From positions 1 through 43,063 of the forward strand of contig JAQXBV010000132.1 in the NCBI GenBank assembly GCA_029252195.1: a stretch of DNA of 43,063 bases, written 5' to 3'. How positions within the stretch are numbered: position 1 is the stretch's first letter; every line of letters begins with the position of its first letter. Under the pieces are notes generated by a model. The model was not told the DNA's origin, ran no database searches, and saw only the letters and a list, made by a program, of their open reading frames with translations. Below are positions 16,625-25,385 of this stretch, piece by piece. The translations under genes were made by a program, and so were the position numbers. The stretch is from Yoonia sp. Its GTDB lineage: Bacteria > Pseudomonadota > Alphaproteobacteria > Rhodobacterales > Rhodobacteraceae.

Positions 16625-17662
16625 TCAGTCGCCCGCCGCCGACATGACACTCGCCTTGACGATGGCGAAGATCTCTTGCCCTTCCGCGATCGCCATCTCA
16701 CGCAGACTTGCTTGCGTGATCCGCGCCAAAAGGGTTGAGCTACCTGCTTGCAAGCCGACCATCACCCCGCCATTCGCGGCAGGTGTCAGGGTCCGCACAG
16801 TGACAGGTAAAATGTTGCGCGCTGAGATTTGGGTCGGGGCCGATTTCGCCAAGATCACGTCTTGGGCCGGGATATGGACGCGCAGCGCGCCGCCGATGCG
16901 CCCGACCCGCCCCGAAAGCGCCAAGCGCCCTGCATCAAAGGTGACATGCGTCAGCCCGTCCTGCACGTCATATCCCGCGACGGTGGCCTGCAACACGGCC
17001 CCTGCGCCGCGCAATCCGACAAAGGGGGCCACGGCAGGATCGGCCAAAACGACCTCTACTGGCCCCGCGCGCACCACATGCCCCGCGTCCAACACCACAA
17101 GCGTATTGGCCAGCCGCGCGACCTCTGCGACGTCGTGACTGACATAGATCATCGGGATCGCCATATCGTCGCGCAACTGCTCCAGATACGGCAGGATCTC
17201 TGCTTTGCGTTGGGCATCAAGGGCCGCAAGTGGCTCGTCAAGCAGCAGGATCGCCGGATTACTCATCAACGCCCGCCCAAGCGCCACACGGCTCTTTTCA
17301 CCGCCCGAAAGCGCGGGGGGCCGCCTGTCCAAAAGCGGCGCAAGCCCAAGCAGATCAATAACCCGCGCGGCATCATGATCCCCGCCATAAGACAGGTTTT
17401 GCGCCACCGTCAAATGTGGGAAAAGTCGTTCATCCTGAAAGACATAGCCAAGGTTCCTCATGTGAACCGGCATATCCGTCAGCCTGCGGCCCGCAACGGT
17501 GATCTGCCCCGTGTCGGGGCGCAAAAGCCCCGCAATCGCGTTGATCACAGAGGTCTTGCCAGAGCCGGACCGCCCGAAAAGTGCGGTAACACCGCGCGGC
17601 GCCTCGAACTGCACGTTGAGGCTGAAATCGCCCAAGCGCTTGGTGATCTGCACCGCAATCAT
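16625..17662 (-). CDS. modC: Molybdate ABC transporter ATP-binding protein ModC
   Basis: A 345-residue ABC ATPase. It has Walker A GRSGSGKTS (residues 30-38), the Q-loop region YVFQDERLFPHL, signature LSGGEKSRVALGRAL and Walker B ILLLDEPLAALD. The C-terminal third resembles the molybdate-binding TOBE/Mop domain of ModC. The ATG at 17662 is chosen over an upstream in-frame start because it overlaps the modB stop (ATGA) and gives the family N-terminus MIAVQITKRLGDF. It powers molybdate import with ModB and ModA, encoded just upstream in the same leftward operon. Confidence 0.92.
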   Translation of the reverse strand: MIAVQITKRLGDFSLNVQFEAPRGVTALFGRSGSGKTSVINAIAGLLRPDTGQITVAGRRLTDMPVHMRNLGYVFQDERLFPHLTVAQNLSYGGDHDAARVIDLLGLAPLLDRRPPALSGGEKSRVALGRALMSNPAILLLDEPLAALDAQRKAEILPYLEQLRDDMAIPMIYVSHDVAEVARLANTLVVLDAGHVVRAGPVEVVLADPAVAPFVGLRGAGAVLQATVAGYDVQDGLTHVTFDAGRLALSGRVGRIGGALRVHIPAQDVILAKSAPTQISARNILPVTVRTLTPAANGGVMVGLQAGSSTLLARITQASLREMAIAEGQEIFAIVKASVMSAAGD

Positions 17663-18324
17663 CGCGCCGCCATCCGCCGCGCCAGCCATTCCGAGGCGAT
17701 CAGTGCGCCCATCGCCAAACCGATTGAGATGCTCACCAAAACGATAACACCGCTCTCTTCTCCGGGCACCTGCAACAGCCCGTATATCGCTGAAGGAATC
17801 GTCTGCGTTTGCCCGGGGATGGCGGCCACAAAGGTGATCGTCGCGCCGAACTCGCCCAAGGCTTTCGCAAATCCGAGGACCGCCCCTGCGAGGATCGCAG
17901 GGGTCGCCAGCGGTAAGGTCACCGTGCGGAAAACCCGCGCGCGGTTGGCGCCCAGCGTGCCTGCCGCCGCCTCCAGCCCTACGTCAACCGCTTCAAATCC
18001 CAACCGGATAGCCCGCACCATGAGCGGAAACCCCATGATCGCCGCCGCAAGTGCGGCCCCCGTCCATTGAAACGCAAAGCTGACCCCGAAAGCGGCATAG
18101 AGCGGCGCACCGATGGCCCCTTGTTTGCCAAAAAGCACAAGCAGCAAATAGCCCGTCACCACAGGCGGCAAAACCAGCGGCAAATGCACCAGCCCATTGA
18201 GCAGGCCATGCCCGCGAAACCGCTTGCGTGCCAGAATGTAGGCGATCCAAATGGCGAAAGGCAGCGCGCAGACGGTGGCGACCGCCGAAACCTTGAGCGA
18301 CAAAAAGACGGCCTGCCACATCAT
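17659..18324 (-). CDS. modB: Molybdate ABC transporter permease ModB
   Basis: A 221-residue inner-membrane permease with about five hydrophobic segments. It has the coupling (EAA) loop, visible as EAAAGTLGANRARVFRTVTLP, and the family features LPLVLPPVVTGYLLL and ALGEFGATITF. The start overlaps the modA stop by 4 bp and the stop overlaps modC by 4 bp, a tight modABC operon. It forms the channel for molybdate and possibly tungstate. Confidence 0.92.
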   Translation of the reverse strand: MMWQAVFLSLKVSAVATVCALPFAIWIAYILARKRFRGHGLLNGLVHLPLVLPPVVTGYLLLVLFGKQGAIGAPLYAAFGVSFAFQWTGAALAAAIMGFPLMVRAIRLGFEAVDVGLEAAAGTLGANRARVFRTVTLPLATPAILAGAVLGFAKALGEFGATITFVAAIPGQTQTIPSAIYGLLQVPGEESGVIVLVSISIGLAMGALIASEWLARRMAAR

Positions 18325-19034
18325 GGCGCGGCCTGCCCGAAACCGGCGCCTTCAAGCAAGCCTTGCCCTTGGCTGCCTCGCAGCGCCGCCCAAAAGGCAA
18401 CCGCTTCCGGTCGGCTGCTCAACACGCCGCCCGCGTATCGAATGGGCGGATAGCTGTCGGGTGGAAATGTGGCCACGATCCGTACCGCGTCGCTTGCGCG
18501 CGCGTCTGTCGCATAGGTGACCGCCAGCGGCACTTCGCCGCGCGCCACCAAAACCACGGCGGCCCGCACGTTATCGACCTCGACCAAGCGGTCCTTGACC
18601 GCCGCCCAAACCCCGAGGCTATCGAGCGCCGCCTGCCCGTAAACGCCCGCAGGAACCGAATTGACGGCCCCCATCCCAAGCCGCTGTGCGCCCAAAGCCG
18701 CCTCCAGATCCGCAAGCGCGACATCAGGCGCATCCGCAGCCCCGATAAGTACCAGTTGGTTGCTCGCGAAATCAGCGGCATCCGCGACCAGACCCGCCGT
18801 CACAAGCGGCGCCATCCATTCCGTATTCGCCAGTAAAACCACATCCGCAGGGGCGCCCGCCATGACTTGCCGCGCCAAAGTGCCACTGCCGCCATAAGAG
18901 ACGACCACATCGCCCAGTTCAGCCGCCAAAGCGTCGATTGGCCACTTCAGGCTCGCCGCGGCAAAAACCACTACGGGTTCGGCCAAAGCCTGCTGCGCCC
19001 AAAGGCCAAGAACGAGGGAGAGGACATATTTCAT
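18321..19034 (-). CDS. modA: Molybdate-binding periplasmic protein ModA
   Basis: A 237-residue substrate-binding protein. The N-terminus MKYVLSLVLGLWAQQALA is a Sec signal peptide with cleavage near residue 18. The mature part starts with VVVFAAASLKWPIDAL, the ModA pattern whose Ser residues hold the oxyanion, followed by YGGSGTLARQV and GAPADVVLLAN. The start at 19034 was chosen because it gives the signal peptide directly. It is the first gene of the leftward mod operon, divergent from the Nudix gene. No clear ModE-type box was recognised upstream. Confidence 0.9.
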   Translation of the reverse strand: MKYVLSLVLGLWAQQALAEPVVVFAAASLKWPIDALAAELGDVVVSYGGSGTLARQVMAGAPADVVLLANTEWMAPLVTAGLVADAADFASNQLVLIGAADAPDVALADLEAALGAQRLGMGAVNSVPAGVYGQAALDSLGVWAAVKDRLVEVDNVRAAVVLVARGEVPLAVTYATDARASDAVRIVATFPPDSYPPIRYAGGVLSSRPEAVAFWAALRGSQGQGLLEGAGFGQAAP

Positions 19035-19130
19035 TTGCCAGACTATCGGTGCAGAACACAAAGGGTTCAAGGCCCAGACGCGATGAAGCGGCACAGCGAC
19101 GTGAAATTCGCATCACCGCGCCGCGAAGGG

Positions 19131-19167
19131 TTGCCTTATGCGCCAAGTCCATGGAAACCTAAGGCAA
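19131..19167. promoter_or_regulatory. Inverted repeat in the modA / Nudix divergent region
   Basis: TTGCCTTA (19131-19138) and TAAGGCAA (19160-19167) are perfect 8-bp inverted arms separated by 21 bp. The arms lie about three helical turns apart, which fits a dimer site or a loop between half-sites. It does not resemble a molybdate box that I know. Confidence 0.3.
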
Positions 19168-19201
19168 TTGCGGGTCCACGCACCCCAAACCGAGAGGAAC
19201 C

Positions 19202-19690
19202 ATGCCCAAACTACCGAAAAAACCGGTCCCCCTCAGGTTGCGGAGCGGCGCAAAGACCGATGTGCGGGCGCAACTGGCCGCACTTTGTTACCGCTACAAG
19301 GCGGACAAACTGCAAATCTGCCTTGTGACAACACGCGGATCAGGCCGCTGGATCATGCCCCGCGGCTGGCCCACCCATAAATGCACCCCTGCAAAAGGGG
19401 CCGCAATCGAGGCCTATGAGGAAGCGGGCGTCACAGGCACAGCGCACCCTAATGCCATCGGTGCCTATAGCTATGACAAGCCACTGGGCGTCAGTGTCAC
19501 CCCCGTGATGGTCGTGGTCTATGCGGTTCATGTGACGGACACCGCCAAAACATGGCCCGAGAAAAAACAGCGCAAGCGCAAGTGGATGTCGCCCAAGAAA
19601 GCGGCGAGTAAGATCGCAGAGCCCGGCGCCCGTCAGATCGTCGCCCATTTTGATCCATCCACTTTGGACATTGCACAAGACGCGTCATGA
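19202..19690 (+). CDS. Nudix hydrolase with a variant Nudix box
   Basis: A 162-residue protein with the Nudix fold pattern (RWIMPRGWP leading into the box). The box reads G-W-P-T-H-K-C, seven residues, then IEAYEEAGV. The catalytic EExGV part is kept, but the first Glu is Cys and the Arg is Ile. Such proteins usually cleave nucleoside diphosphate-linked compounds or diphosphoinositol polyphosphates; the substrate is unknown. The basic N-terminus and the KKQRKRKWM stretch are notable. AGAGGAACC precedes the ATG. It heads the rightward run that continues with DUF1178 and SDR genes. Confidence 0.8.
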   Translation: MPKLPKKPVPLRLRSGAKTDVRAQLAALCYRYKADKLQICLVTTRGSGRWIMPRGWPTHKCTPAKGAAIEAYEEAGVTGTAHPNAIGAYSYDKPLGVSVTPVMVVVYAVHVTDTAKTWPEKKQRKRKWMSPKKAASKIAEPGARQIVAHFDPSTLDIAQDAS

Positions 19691-19704
19691 CATATCTATA
19701 AACT

Positions 19705-20091
19705 ATGATCAGATTTACCCTCTCCTGCGAAAACGCCCATAGCTTTGAATCGTGGTTCAAATCCAATGAGGCTTGCGATGATTTGATGACCAAAGGGCTG
19801 GTCAATTGTACGACATGTGGCTCGACGACGATCCGTAAATCCTTGATGACCCCCTCCGTGGCGACCAAAGGCCATGTTGAGACGCCCATCGAAAAGTTGC
19901 GCAAAGAGGTTGAGGCCAATTCCGAATATGTCGGCACCCAATTTGCCGCCCGCGCCCGTGAAATGCACGATGGCACCGCCCCCGAAAAGCCGATCTACGG
20001 CGAAGCAAACGCCGCCGAAACGAAAGCGCTGATCGAAGACGGTATCCCCGTGATCCCCCTGCCCTTCATCCCGACGAAAAAGGTGAACTGA
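19705..20091 (+). CDS. DUF1178 family protein
   Basis: A 128-residue protein starting MIRFTLSCENAHSFESWF, with a zinc-ribbon-like NCTTCGS and KSLMTPSVATK. This matches the DUF1178 pattern common in alphaproteobacteria. The Cys pairs at about residues 8 and 35-38 may bind zinc. Function is unknown. It follows the Nudix gene by 14 bp without an obvious ribosome binding site and abuts the SDR gene with no gap. Confidence 0.85.
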   Translation: MIRFTLSCENAHSFESWFKSNEACDDLMTKGLVNCTTCGSTTIRKSLMTPSVATKGHVETPIEKLRKEVEANSEYVGTQFAARAREMHDGTAPEKPIYGEANAAETKALIEDGIPVIPLPFIPTKKVN

Positions 20092-20733
20092 ATGACCACG
20101 CTGATTACAGGCGCCAATCGCGGCATTGGCGCGGCTCTTTTTGATGCCTTCACCGCCTCGGGGGAAAACACCATCGGCACCGCGCGCCAAGATGATACTT
20201 ATTTGCCGCTGGATGTGACGCAGCGCGCGTCCTGTGCAGCCCTTGCTGCGACTTTAGACAAGACACCCATTGATACGCTGATCTGCAATGCCGGGGCCTA
20301 TTTTGACAAAGGGCTGACCATGTCCGACTACACCCCCGAGATTTGGGCGGACTCGTTTGCGGCCAATGTCACGGGCGTGTTTTTCACCATCGAGGCGCTC
20401 TTGCCCCTGATCCGGTCCGCAAAGGCGGGCAAAATCGCGATCATCTCTTCGCAGATGGGATCAAACACAAAGGCCACGGGCGGCGCTTACGCCTACCGCG
20501 CGTCCAAGGCAGCCGCCCTCAATCTTGGCCGCAATCTGGCCACGGATCTGGCCGCCGAAGGGATCGCTGTCGGCATCTATCACCCCGGCTGGGTGCAGAC
20601 GGCTATGGGCGGCGCCAATGCCGCAATTACCCCGCAACAATCCGCCGCAGGACTATTTGAGCGCATCACCGCGCTCTCAATGGCAAATACGGGCTGTTTT
20701 GAGACATATGACGGTCAAGCGCACCCCTTGTGA
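20092..20733 (+). CDS. Short-chain dehydrogenase/reductase (SDR)
   Basis: A 213-residue classical SDR. The cofactor motif is TGANRGIG (residues 6-13), followed by CNAGAY (the NAG motif), the ISSQMGS active-site serine region and the catalytic YRASK. It is short for the family but has every core element. It directly follows the DUF1178 stop; AAGGTG inside that gene serves as ribosome binding site. The substrate, an alcohol or carbonyl compound, is unknown. Confidence 0.88.
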   Translation: MTTLITGANRGIGAALFDAFTASGENTIGTARQDDTYLPLDVTQRASCAALAATLDKTPIDTLICNAGAYFDKGLTMSDYTPEIWADSFAANVTGVFFTIEALLPLIRSAKAGKIAIISSQMGSNTKATGGAYAYRASKAAALNLGRNLATDLAAEGIAVGIYHPGWVQTAMGGANAAITPQQSAAGLFERITALSMANTGCFETYDGQAHPL

Positions 20734-20793
20734 TCTTGCCCTTGCCTGCGCTTGCCAGTAGGAAGCGCGCGTAACTTTAGTTAAGGCGAAATC

Positions 20794-22029
20794 ATGCCAA
20801 CTCTCGTGATGAAATTCGGCGGCACATCTGTCGCCAACATTGACCGGATTGCGCGCGCGGCCAAGCGTGTCTCCTACGAAGTCGCCAAGGGCTATGACGT
20901 GATCGTCATCGTCTCGGCGATGTCGGGCAAAACCAACGAAATGGTCGGCTGGGTCAACGAGACCTCGCCGCTTTACGACGCCCGCGAATATGACGCGGTT
21001 GTGTCCTCGGGCGAGAATGTGACGGCAGGCCTTCTGGCGCTGCGTTTGCAAGAGATGGATATCCCCGCCCGCAGCTGGCAAGGCTGGCAAGTGCCGGTGA
21101 TGACCACATCCGCCCATTCGTCAGCGCGGATCAACGACATCCCCACCGACAACATCAACACCAAGTTTGCCGAAGGCATGAAGGTCGCCGTCGTCGCGGG
21201 CTTCCAAGGGGTCAGCCCAGAGGGACGCATCACCACGCTGGGCCGTGGCGGGTCAGACACGACAGCTGTGGCCTTTGCTGCTGCCTTTGGCGCAGAGCGC
21301 TGTGACATCTACACGGACGTAGACGGCGTCTATACCACCGACCCACGGATCACCTCCAAGGCGCGCAAGCTCGACAAGATCTCGTTCGAGGAAATGCTGG
21401 AATTAGCCTCGCTCGGGGCCAAGGTTTTGCAGACCCGTTCGGTTGAACTGGCAATGCGTTTCAAGGTGCGCCTGCGCGTGCTATCATCATTCGAAGAACC
21501 ATCGGACGACGCCGGAACGCTCGTCTGCGATGAGGAGGAAATCATGGAATCCAAAGCAGTGGCCGGTGTGGCCTATTCCCGCGACGAGGCGAAAATGACG
21601 CTTGTGTCTGTGGCCGATAAACCCGGCATCGCCGCCGCGATCTTTGGCCCCTTGGCCGAGGCGGGTGTGAACGTCGACATGATCGTGCAGAACATCTCTG
21701 AAGACGGGCGCACCGATATGACCTTCTCTTGCCCCGTTGACCAAGTGCTACGCGCACAAAAGGCGATGGAAGAGGCGCAGGCCTCCGGCGCGATCAACTA
21801 TCACGATCTGGTCGCCGACGAAGGTGTGGCCAAGGTCTCGATCGTGGGGATCGGCATGCGCTCTCATGCAGGTGTGGCCGCGAAAATGTTTGCGACCCTG
21901 CGCGACGAAAACATCAACATCAAGGTGATCACCACGTCGGAAATTAAAGTCTCTGTGTTGATTGACCGCAAATACATGGAACTGGCCGTGCAAGCCCTGC
22001 ACGACGCGTTCGACCTCGACAAAGCATGA
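20794..22029 (+). CDS. lysC: Aspartate kinase
   Basis: A 411-residue monofunctional aspartokinase. The kinase domain starts MPTLVMKFGGTSVAN and includes GRGGSDTTAVAFA and TDVDGVYTTDPR. Two ACT regulatory domains follow (MTLVSVADKPGIAAAIF and VSIVGIGMRSHAGVAAKMF), which sense lysine or threonine. It phosphorylates aspartate as the first step to lysine, threonine and methionine. AAGGCG precedes the ATG and the stop overlaps the next gene by 4 bp. lysC close to ptsP is a familiar alphaproteobacterial arrangement, here with a dehydrogenase gene between. Confidence 0.95.
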   Translation: MPTLVMKFGGTSVANIDRIARAAKRVSYEVAKGYDVIVIVSAMSGKTNEMVGWVNETSPLYDAREYDAVVSSGENVTAGLLALRLQEMDIPARSWQGWQVPVMTTSAHSSARINDIPTDNINTKFAEGMKVAVVAGFQGVSPEGRITTLGRGGSDTTAVAFAAAFGAERCDIYTDVDGVYTTDPRITSKARKLDKISFEEMLELASLGAKVLQTRSVELAMRFKVRLRVLSSFEEPSDDAGTLVCDEEEIMESKAVAGVAYSRDEAKMTLVSVADKPGIAAAIFGPLAEAGVNVDMIVQNISEDGRTDMTFSCPVDQVLRAQKAMEEAQASGAINYHDLVADEGVAKVSIVGIGMRSHAGVAAKMFATLRDENINIKVITTSEIKVSVLIDRKYMELAVQALHDAFDLDKA

Positions 22030-23093
22030 GCCTCCCTAGCCTCATGTCCGGTGTCGCCCTGATGGGGCACGGCGGGCTTGAGATGCTGGTCTGGAAAGAC
22101 GATTTGCCCGTGCCAGAAATTGGCGCGGGCGATGTGCTTTTGAGGGTGCTGGCTGCGGGGGTGAACAACACCGACATCAACACGCGCACGGGCTGGTATT
22201 CCAAATCCGTCACAGGCGGCACGGCGGACGGCGAGGTTGCAGACGACGGCACATGGGACGGGCACGCCCTCAGCTTCCCGCATATCCAAGGGGCCGATTG
22301 CTGCGGCGAGGTGATTGCCGTGGGTGCCGACGTCGATCCTGCGCGGATCGGCGAGCGGGTCATCGTGCGCACCATGCAAAACTGGACAGATGCGCAGGGC
22401 GACACCCAAGTCCTGACCCTCGGGTCCGAGCGCCAAGGGGCTTTCGCGCAATTCATGGCCGCGCGGTCCCACGATGCGGTTGCCGTCAACTGCACATGGT
22501 CCGACGTTGAGCTGGCCTCCATCCCCTGCGCCACCACCACCGCCGAAGCCATGCTGCAACGGGCGGACTTGGGCGCGCAAACAGTGCTGATTACGGGCGC
22601 ATCGGGCGGTGTGGGTTCTGCGGCGATCCAACTGGCCAAGCGGCGCGGCGCCACAGTCTGGGCCGTCACACAAGGCGACAAGGCCGACGCTCTGCGCGCC
22701 ATCGGGGCCGATCACACGCTTGAGCGCAACGCGCCCTTACCCGAGACCCACTTTGACGTTGTCATCGACCTTGTCGCAGGACCGCGCTTTGACGACCTCT
22801 TGAAAGCGCTCAAACCCAAAGGGCGCTACGTCGCCTCTGGGGCCATCGCGGGGCCAATCGTCTCGCTCGATGTGCGCACGCTTTACCTCAAAGACCTCTC
22901 GCTCTTAGGGTCCACCGCACAACCTGATCAAATCATCCACGACGTGATCGGCTATATCGAGCGAGGTGAAATCAAGCAGCTTATCGCCAAAACTTTTCCG
23001 ATGCGTGAAATTCGCAGCGCACAAGCCGCTTTTCTCAGCAAAGCTCACGTCGGCAAGATTGTCCTGACGCCAGACGCTTTAAAGTTGCAATAG
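22026..23093 (+). CDS. Zinc-type alcohol dehydrogenase / quinone oxidoreductase-like protein (MDR)
   Basis: A 355-residue medium-chain dehydrogenase. The GroES-like N-terminal half (GVNNTDINTR, GADCCGEVIAVG) leads to a Rossmann domain with TGASGGVGSAAIQLAKRRGA. The catalytic-zinc cysteine pattern of true alcohol dehydrogenases is not clear, so a quinone or enone reductase activity using NADPH is as likely. It overlaps lysC by 4 bp (ATGA) and lies 51 bp before ptsP, so it is probably co-transcribed. The substrate is unknown. Confidence 0.85.
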   Translation: MSLPSLMSGVALMGHGGLEMLVWKDDLPVPEIGAGDVLLRVLAAGVNNTDINTRTGWYSKSVTGGTADGEVADDGTWDGHALSFPHIQGADCCGEVIAVGADVDPARIGERVIVRTMQNWTDAQGDTQVLTLGSERQGAFAQFMAARSHDAVAVNCTWSDVELASIPCATTTAEAMLQRADLGAQTVLITGASGGVGSAAIQLAKRRGATVWAVTQGDKADALRAIGADHTLERNAPLPETHFDVVIDLVAGPRFDDLLKALKPKGRYVASGAIAGPIVSLDVRTLYLKDLSLLGSTAQPDQIIHDVIGYIERGEIKQLIAKTFPMREIRSAQAAFLSKAHVGKIVLTPDALKLQ

Positions 23094-23144
23094 CGCTTCC
23101 CCTTCGTGCGCCTGCCAAGTAAACAAGGGCCATAGGGAGGCTTC

Positions 23145-25385
23145 ATGCCAGAACGGATCGAGACTGAAAGCCGCAAACTGCTGGGACGCCTGCGCGATGC
23201 GCTCGCCGAAAGCAGCGAAGGCCAAGCGCGACTGGACAAAGTCGTCGGGCTGATTGCCTCGTCGATGGCGGCAGAGGTCTGCTCGATCTATCTTTTCCGC
23301 GACGCCGAGACGCTTGAACTCTGCGCGACCCAAGGTCTGGACGCGGAATCCGTGCACAAAACGCGGATGCGCCTTGGCGAGGGTCTGGTGGGTCGCACCG
23401 CCAAATCACGCAGCGTGATCAATACCGCCGACGCGCCCAAAGAGCGCGGCTTCCGCTACATGCCCGAGACTGGCGAAGAGCGCTATTCGTCATTCTGCGG
23501 CATTCCGATCCAGCGTCTGGGAGATGCACTTGGCGTGCTCGTGGTGCAATCCAAAGCGGCCCGTGAATTCAGCCCCGATGAAGTCTATGCGCTTGAAGTC
23601 GTGGCCATGGTTCTGGCCGAAATGACCGAGCTGGGTGCCTTTGTCGGCGAAGGCGCGGCCCTGTCGGCGCGCCACACGCAACCTGTCCTGTTCCGTGGCA
23701 CAATCGCCCAAGAAGGCGCCTCCGAGGGCCAAGTCTATTTACACGAACCGCGCGTCGTTGTGACCAATCCGATCTCGGACGATCCGGACATCGAATTGGA
23801 GCGTTTGCGCAGCGGCGTCGAGACTTTGCGCGTGGGGCTGGATGATCTTTTGTCCGGCAATGGCAATACAGACGCCGAGCAGAAAAAGGTCTTTGAGGCC
23901 TACCGCATGTTCGCCAATTCCCGCTCTTGGCTGGCGCGTATGGAAGCGGACGTCGGCAATGGCCTTTCCGCCGAAGCCGCTGTAGAGAAAGAACAATCTC
24001 TGGCCCGCACCCGCCTTTCGGCCGCAGGCGATGCCTATATGCGCGAGCGTTTGTCGGATCTTGATGACCTGTCCAACCGGCTTTTGCGTATCCTGACGGG
24101 CCAAGGGGCCAACACCGATGCGCTGCCTGAAAACCCGATCCTCGTGGCCAAAAACATCGGACCGGGCGAGCTTTTGGAATACGGCAAGGCCCTAAAAGGG
24201 ATCGTGCTGGAGGAAGGCTCTGTCGGCAGTCACGCCACCATCGTGGCACGCGCTTGGGCGATTCCACTTGTCATCAACGCACGCGGGATCACCCGAGAGG
24301 CCCTGAACGGCGACACGATTCTTGTCGATGGCGAACAAGGCATCGCGCACCTGCGCCCTGACGAGGACGTGCAAAAAGCCTTCAAAGACAAAATCGCGAT
24401 GCAAACGCGGGCGCAAGAGCGTTACGCCTCGATCCGCGATCTGCCCGCCCAATCCAAGTGCGGCACCGTCACCTCCTTGCAGATGAACGCAGGGCTGATG
24501 GCCGATCTGCCCTCGCTGGATGGCTCTGGCGCCGAGGGCGTTGGCCTGTTCCGCACCGAACTCCAATTTCTGGTGCGCAACAAGATGCCGCAACGCGCCG
24601 AGCTTTCGGCACTTTATTCCCGCGTGCTGGGCGCGGCCAAGGGCAAACCAGTGGCCTTCCGCACGCTCGACATCGGCTCTGACAAAGTGCTGCCCTATAT
24701 GAAGGCCAACGACGAGCCGAACCCTGCGATGGGCTGGCGGGCGATCCGTGTCGGGCTCGACAAACCGGGCGTGTTGCGGATGCAATTGCAGGCGCTTTTG
24801 CGGGCAGCCAACGGCGAGCCGCTGTCGGTCATGTTCCCCTTCGTCGCGCAATACGACGAATTCAAACAAGCCAAGGCAGAAATGGCCAAAGCGATTGAGC
24901 GCGAAACCATTCTTGGGCACCCGCTCCCCTCGACCCTGCGCGTCGGCGCCATGTTAGAGACCCCCTCGCTCGCCTTTGCGCCCGACGCATTCTACGAAGA
25001 GGTCGATTTCATCTCTGTGGGCGGCAACGACCTGAAGCAGTTTTTCTTTGCCGCTGACCGCGAAAACGAGCGGGTGCGCAAGCGTTATGACACGCTCAAC
25101 CCCGCCTTCCTCCTCTTCCTTCAAGGGGTAGTCGAGCGCTGCAAACGCTATGACACACCGCTGTCGTTTTGTGGCGAAGACGCAGGGCGCCCCATTGAGG
25201 CGCTGTGTTTTGCGGCGATCGGGTTCAAGACCCTCTCAATGCGCCCCGCCTCAGTCGGCCCCGTCAAACACCTCTTGCGCCGTGTCGATTTGGGCGAGGT
25301 CCGCGATGTCATCGATGGCGCCATCGCGGCCGGAGACAGCTCGGTGCGGCGCGCTGTGGCTGATTGGCTTGTCTATCAGGTCTAG
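23145..25385 (+). CDS. ptsP: Phosphoenolpyruvate-protein phosphotransferase EI-Ntr (PtsP)
   Basis: A 746-residue protein of EI-Ntr length. An N-terminal GAF domain (about residues 15-165) is followed by the enzyme I part: the phosphorylated His363 in GSHATIVARA, GLFRTELQFL, RTLDIGSDK, FISVGGNDLKQF, and Cys676 in SFCGEDAG. It passes phosphate from PEP to NPr in the nitrogen PTS, which signals nitrogen and carbon status. Partner NPr and EIIA-Ntr genes are not in the window. GGGAGG precedes the ATG. Its TAG shares bases with the stop of the opposing EcsC gene. Confidence 0.95.
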   Translation: MPERIETESRKLLGRLRDALAESSEGQARLDKVVGLIASSMAAEVCSIYLFRDAETLELCATQGLDAESVHKTRMRLGEGLVGRTAKSRSVINTADAPKERGFRYMPETGEERYSSFCGIPIQRLGDALGVLVVQSKAAREFSPDEVYALEVVAMVLAEMTELGAFVGEGAALSARHTQPVLFRGTIAQEGASEGQVYLHEPRVVVTNPISDDPDIELERLRSGVETLRVGLDDLLSGNGNTDAEQKKVFEAYRMFANSRSWLARMEADVGNGLSAEAAVEKEQSLARTRLSAAGDAYMRERLSDLDDLSNRLLRILTGQGANTDALPENPILVAKNIGPGELLEYGKALKGIVLEEGSVGSHATIVARAWAIPLVINARGITREALNGDTILVDGEQGIAHLRPDEDVQKAFKDKIAMQTRAQERYASIRDLPAQSKCGTVTSLQMNAGLMADLPSLDGSGAEGVGLFRTELQFLVRNKMPQRAELSALYSRVLGAAKGKPVAFRTLDIGSDKVLPYMKANDEPNPAMGWRAIRVGLDKPGVLRMQLQALLRAANGEPLSVMFPFVAQYDEFKQAKAEMAKAIERETILGHPLPSTLRVGAMLETPSLAFAPDAFYEEVDFISVGGNDLKQFFFAADRENERVRKRYDTLNPAFLLFLQGVVERCKRYDTPLSFCGEDAGRPIEALCFAAIGFKTLSMRPASVGPVKHLLRRVDLGEVRDVIDGAIAAGDSSVRRAVADWLVYQV

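Noticed and set aside
19035-19201. Search for a ModE box or molybdenum cofactor riboswitch before modA
   Set aside because: No recognisable ModE palindrome or conserved riboswitch core; only the spaced TTGCCTTA/TAAGGCAA repeat was found.
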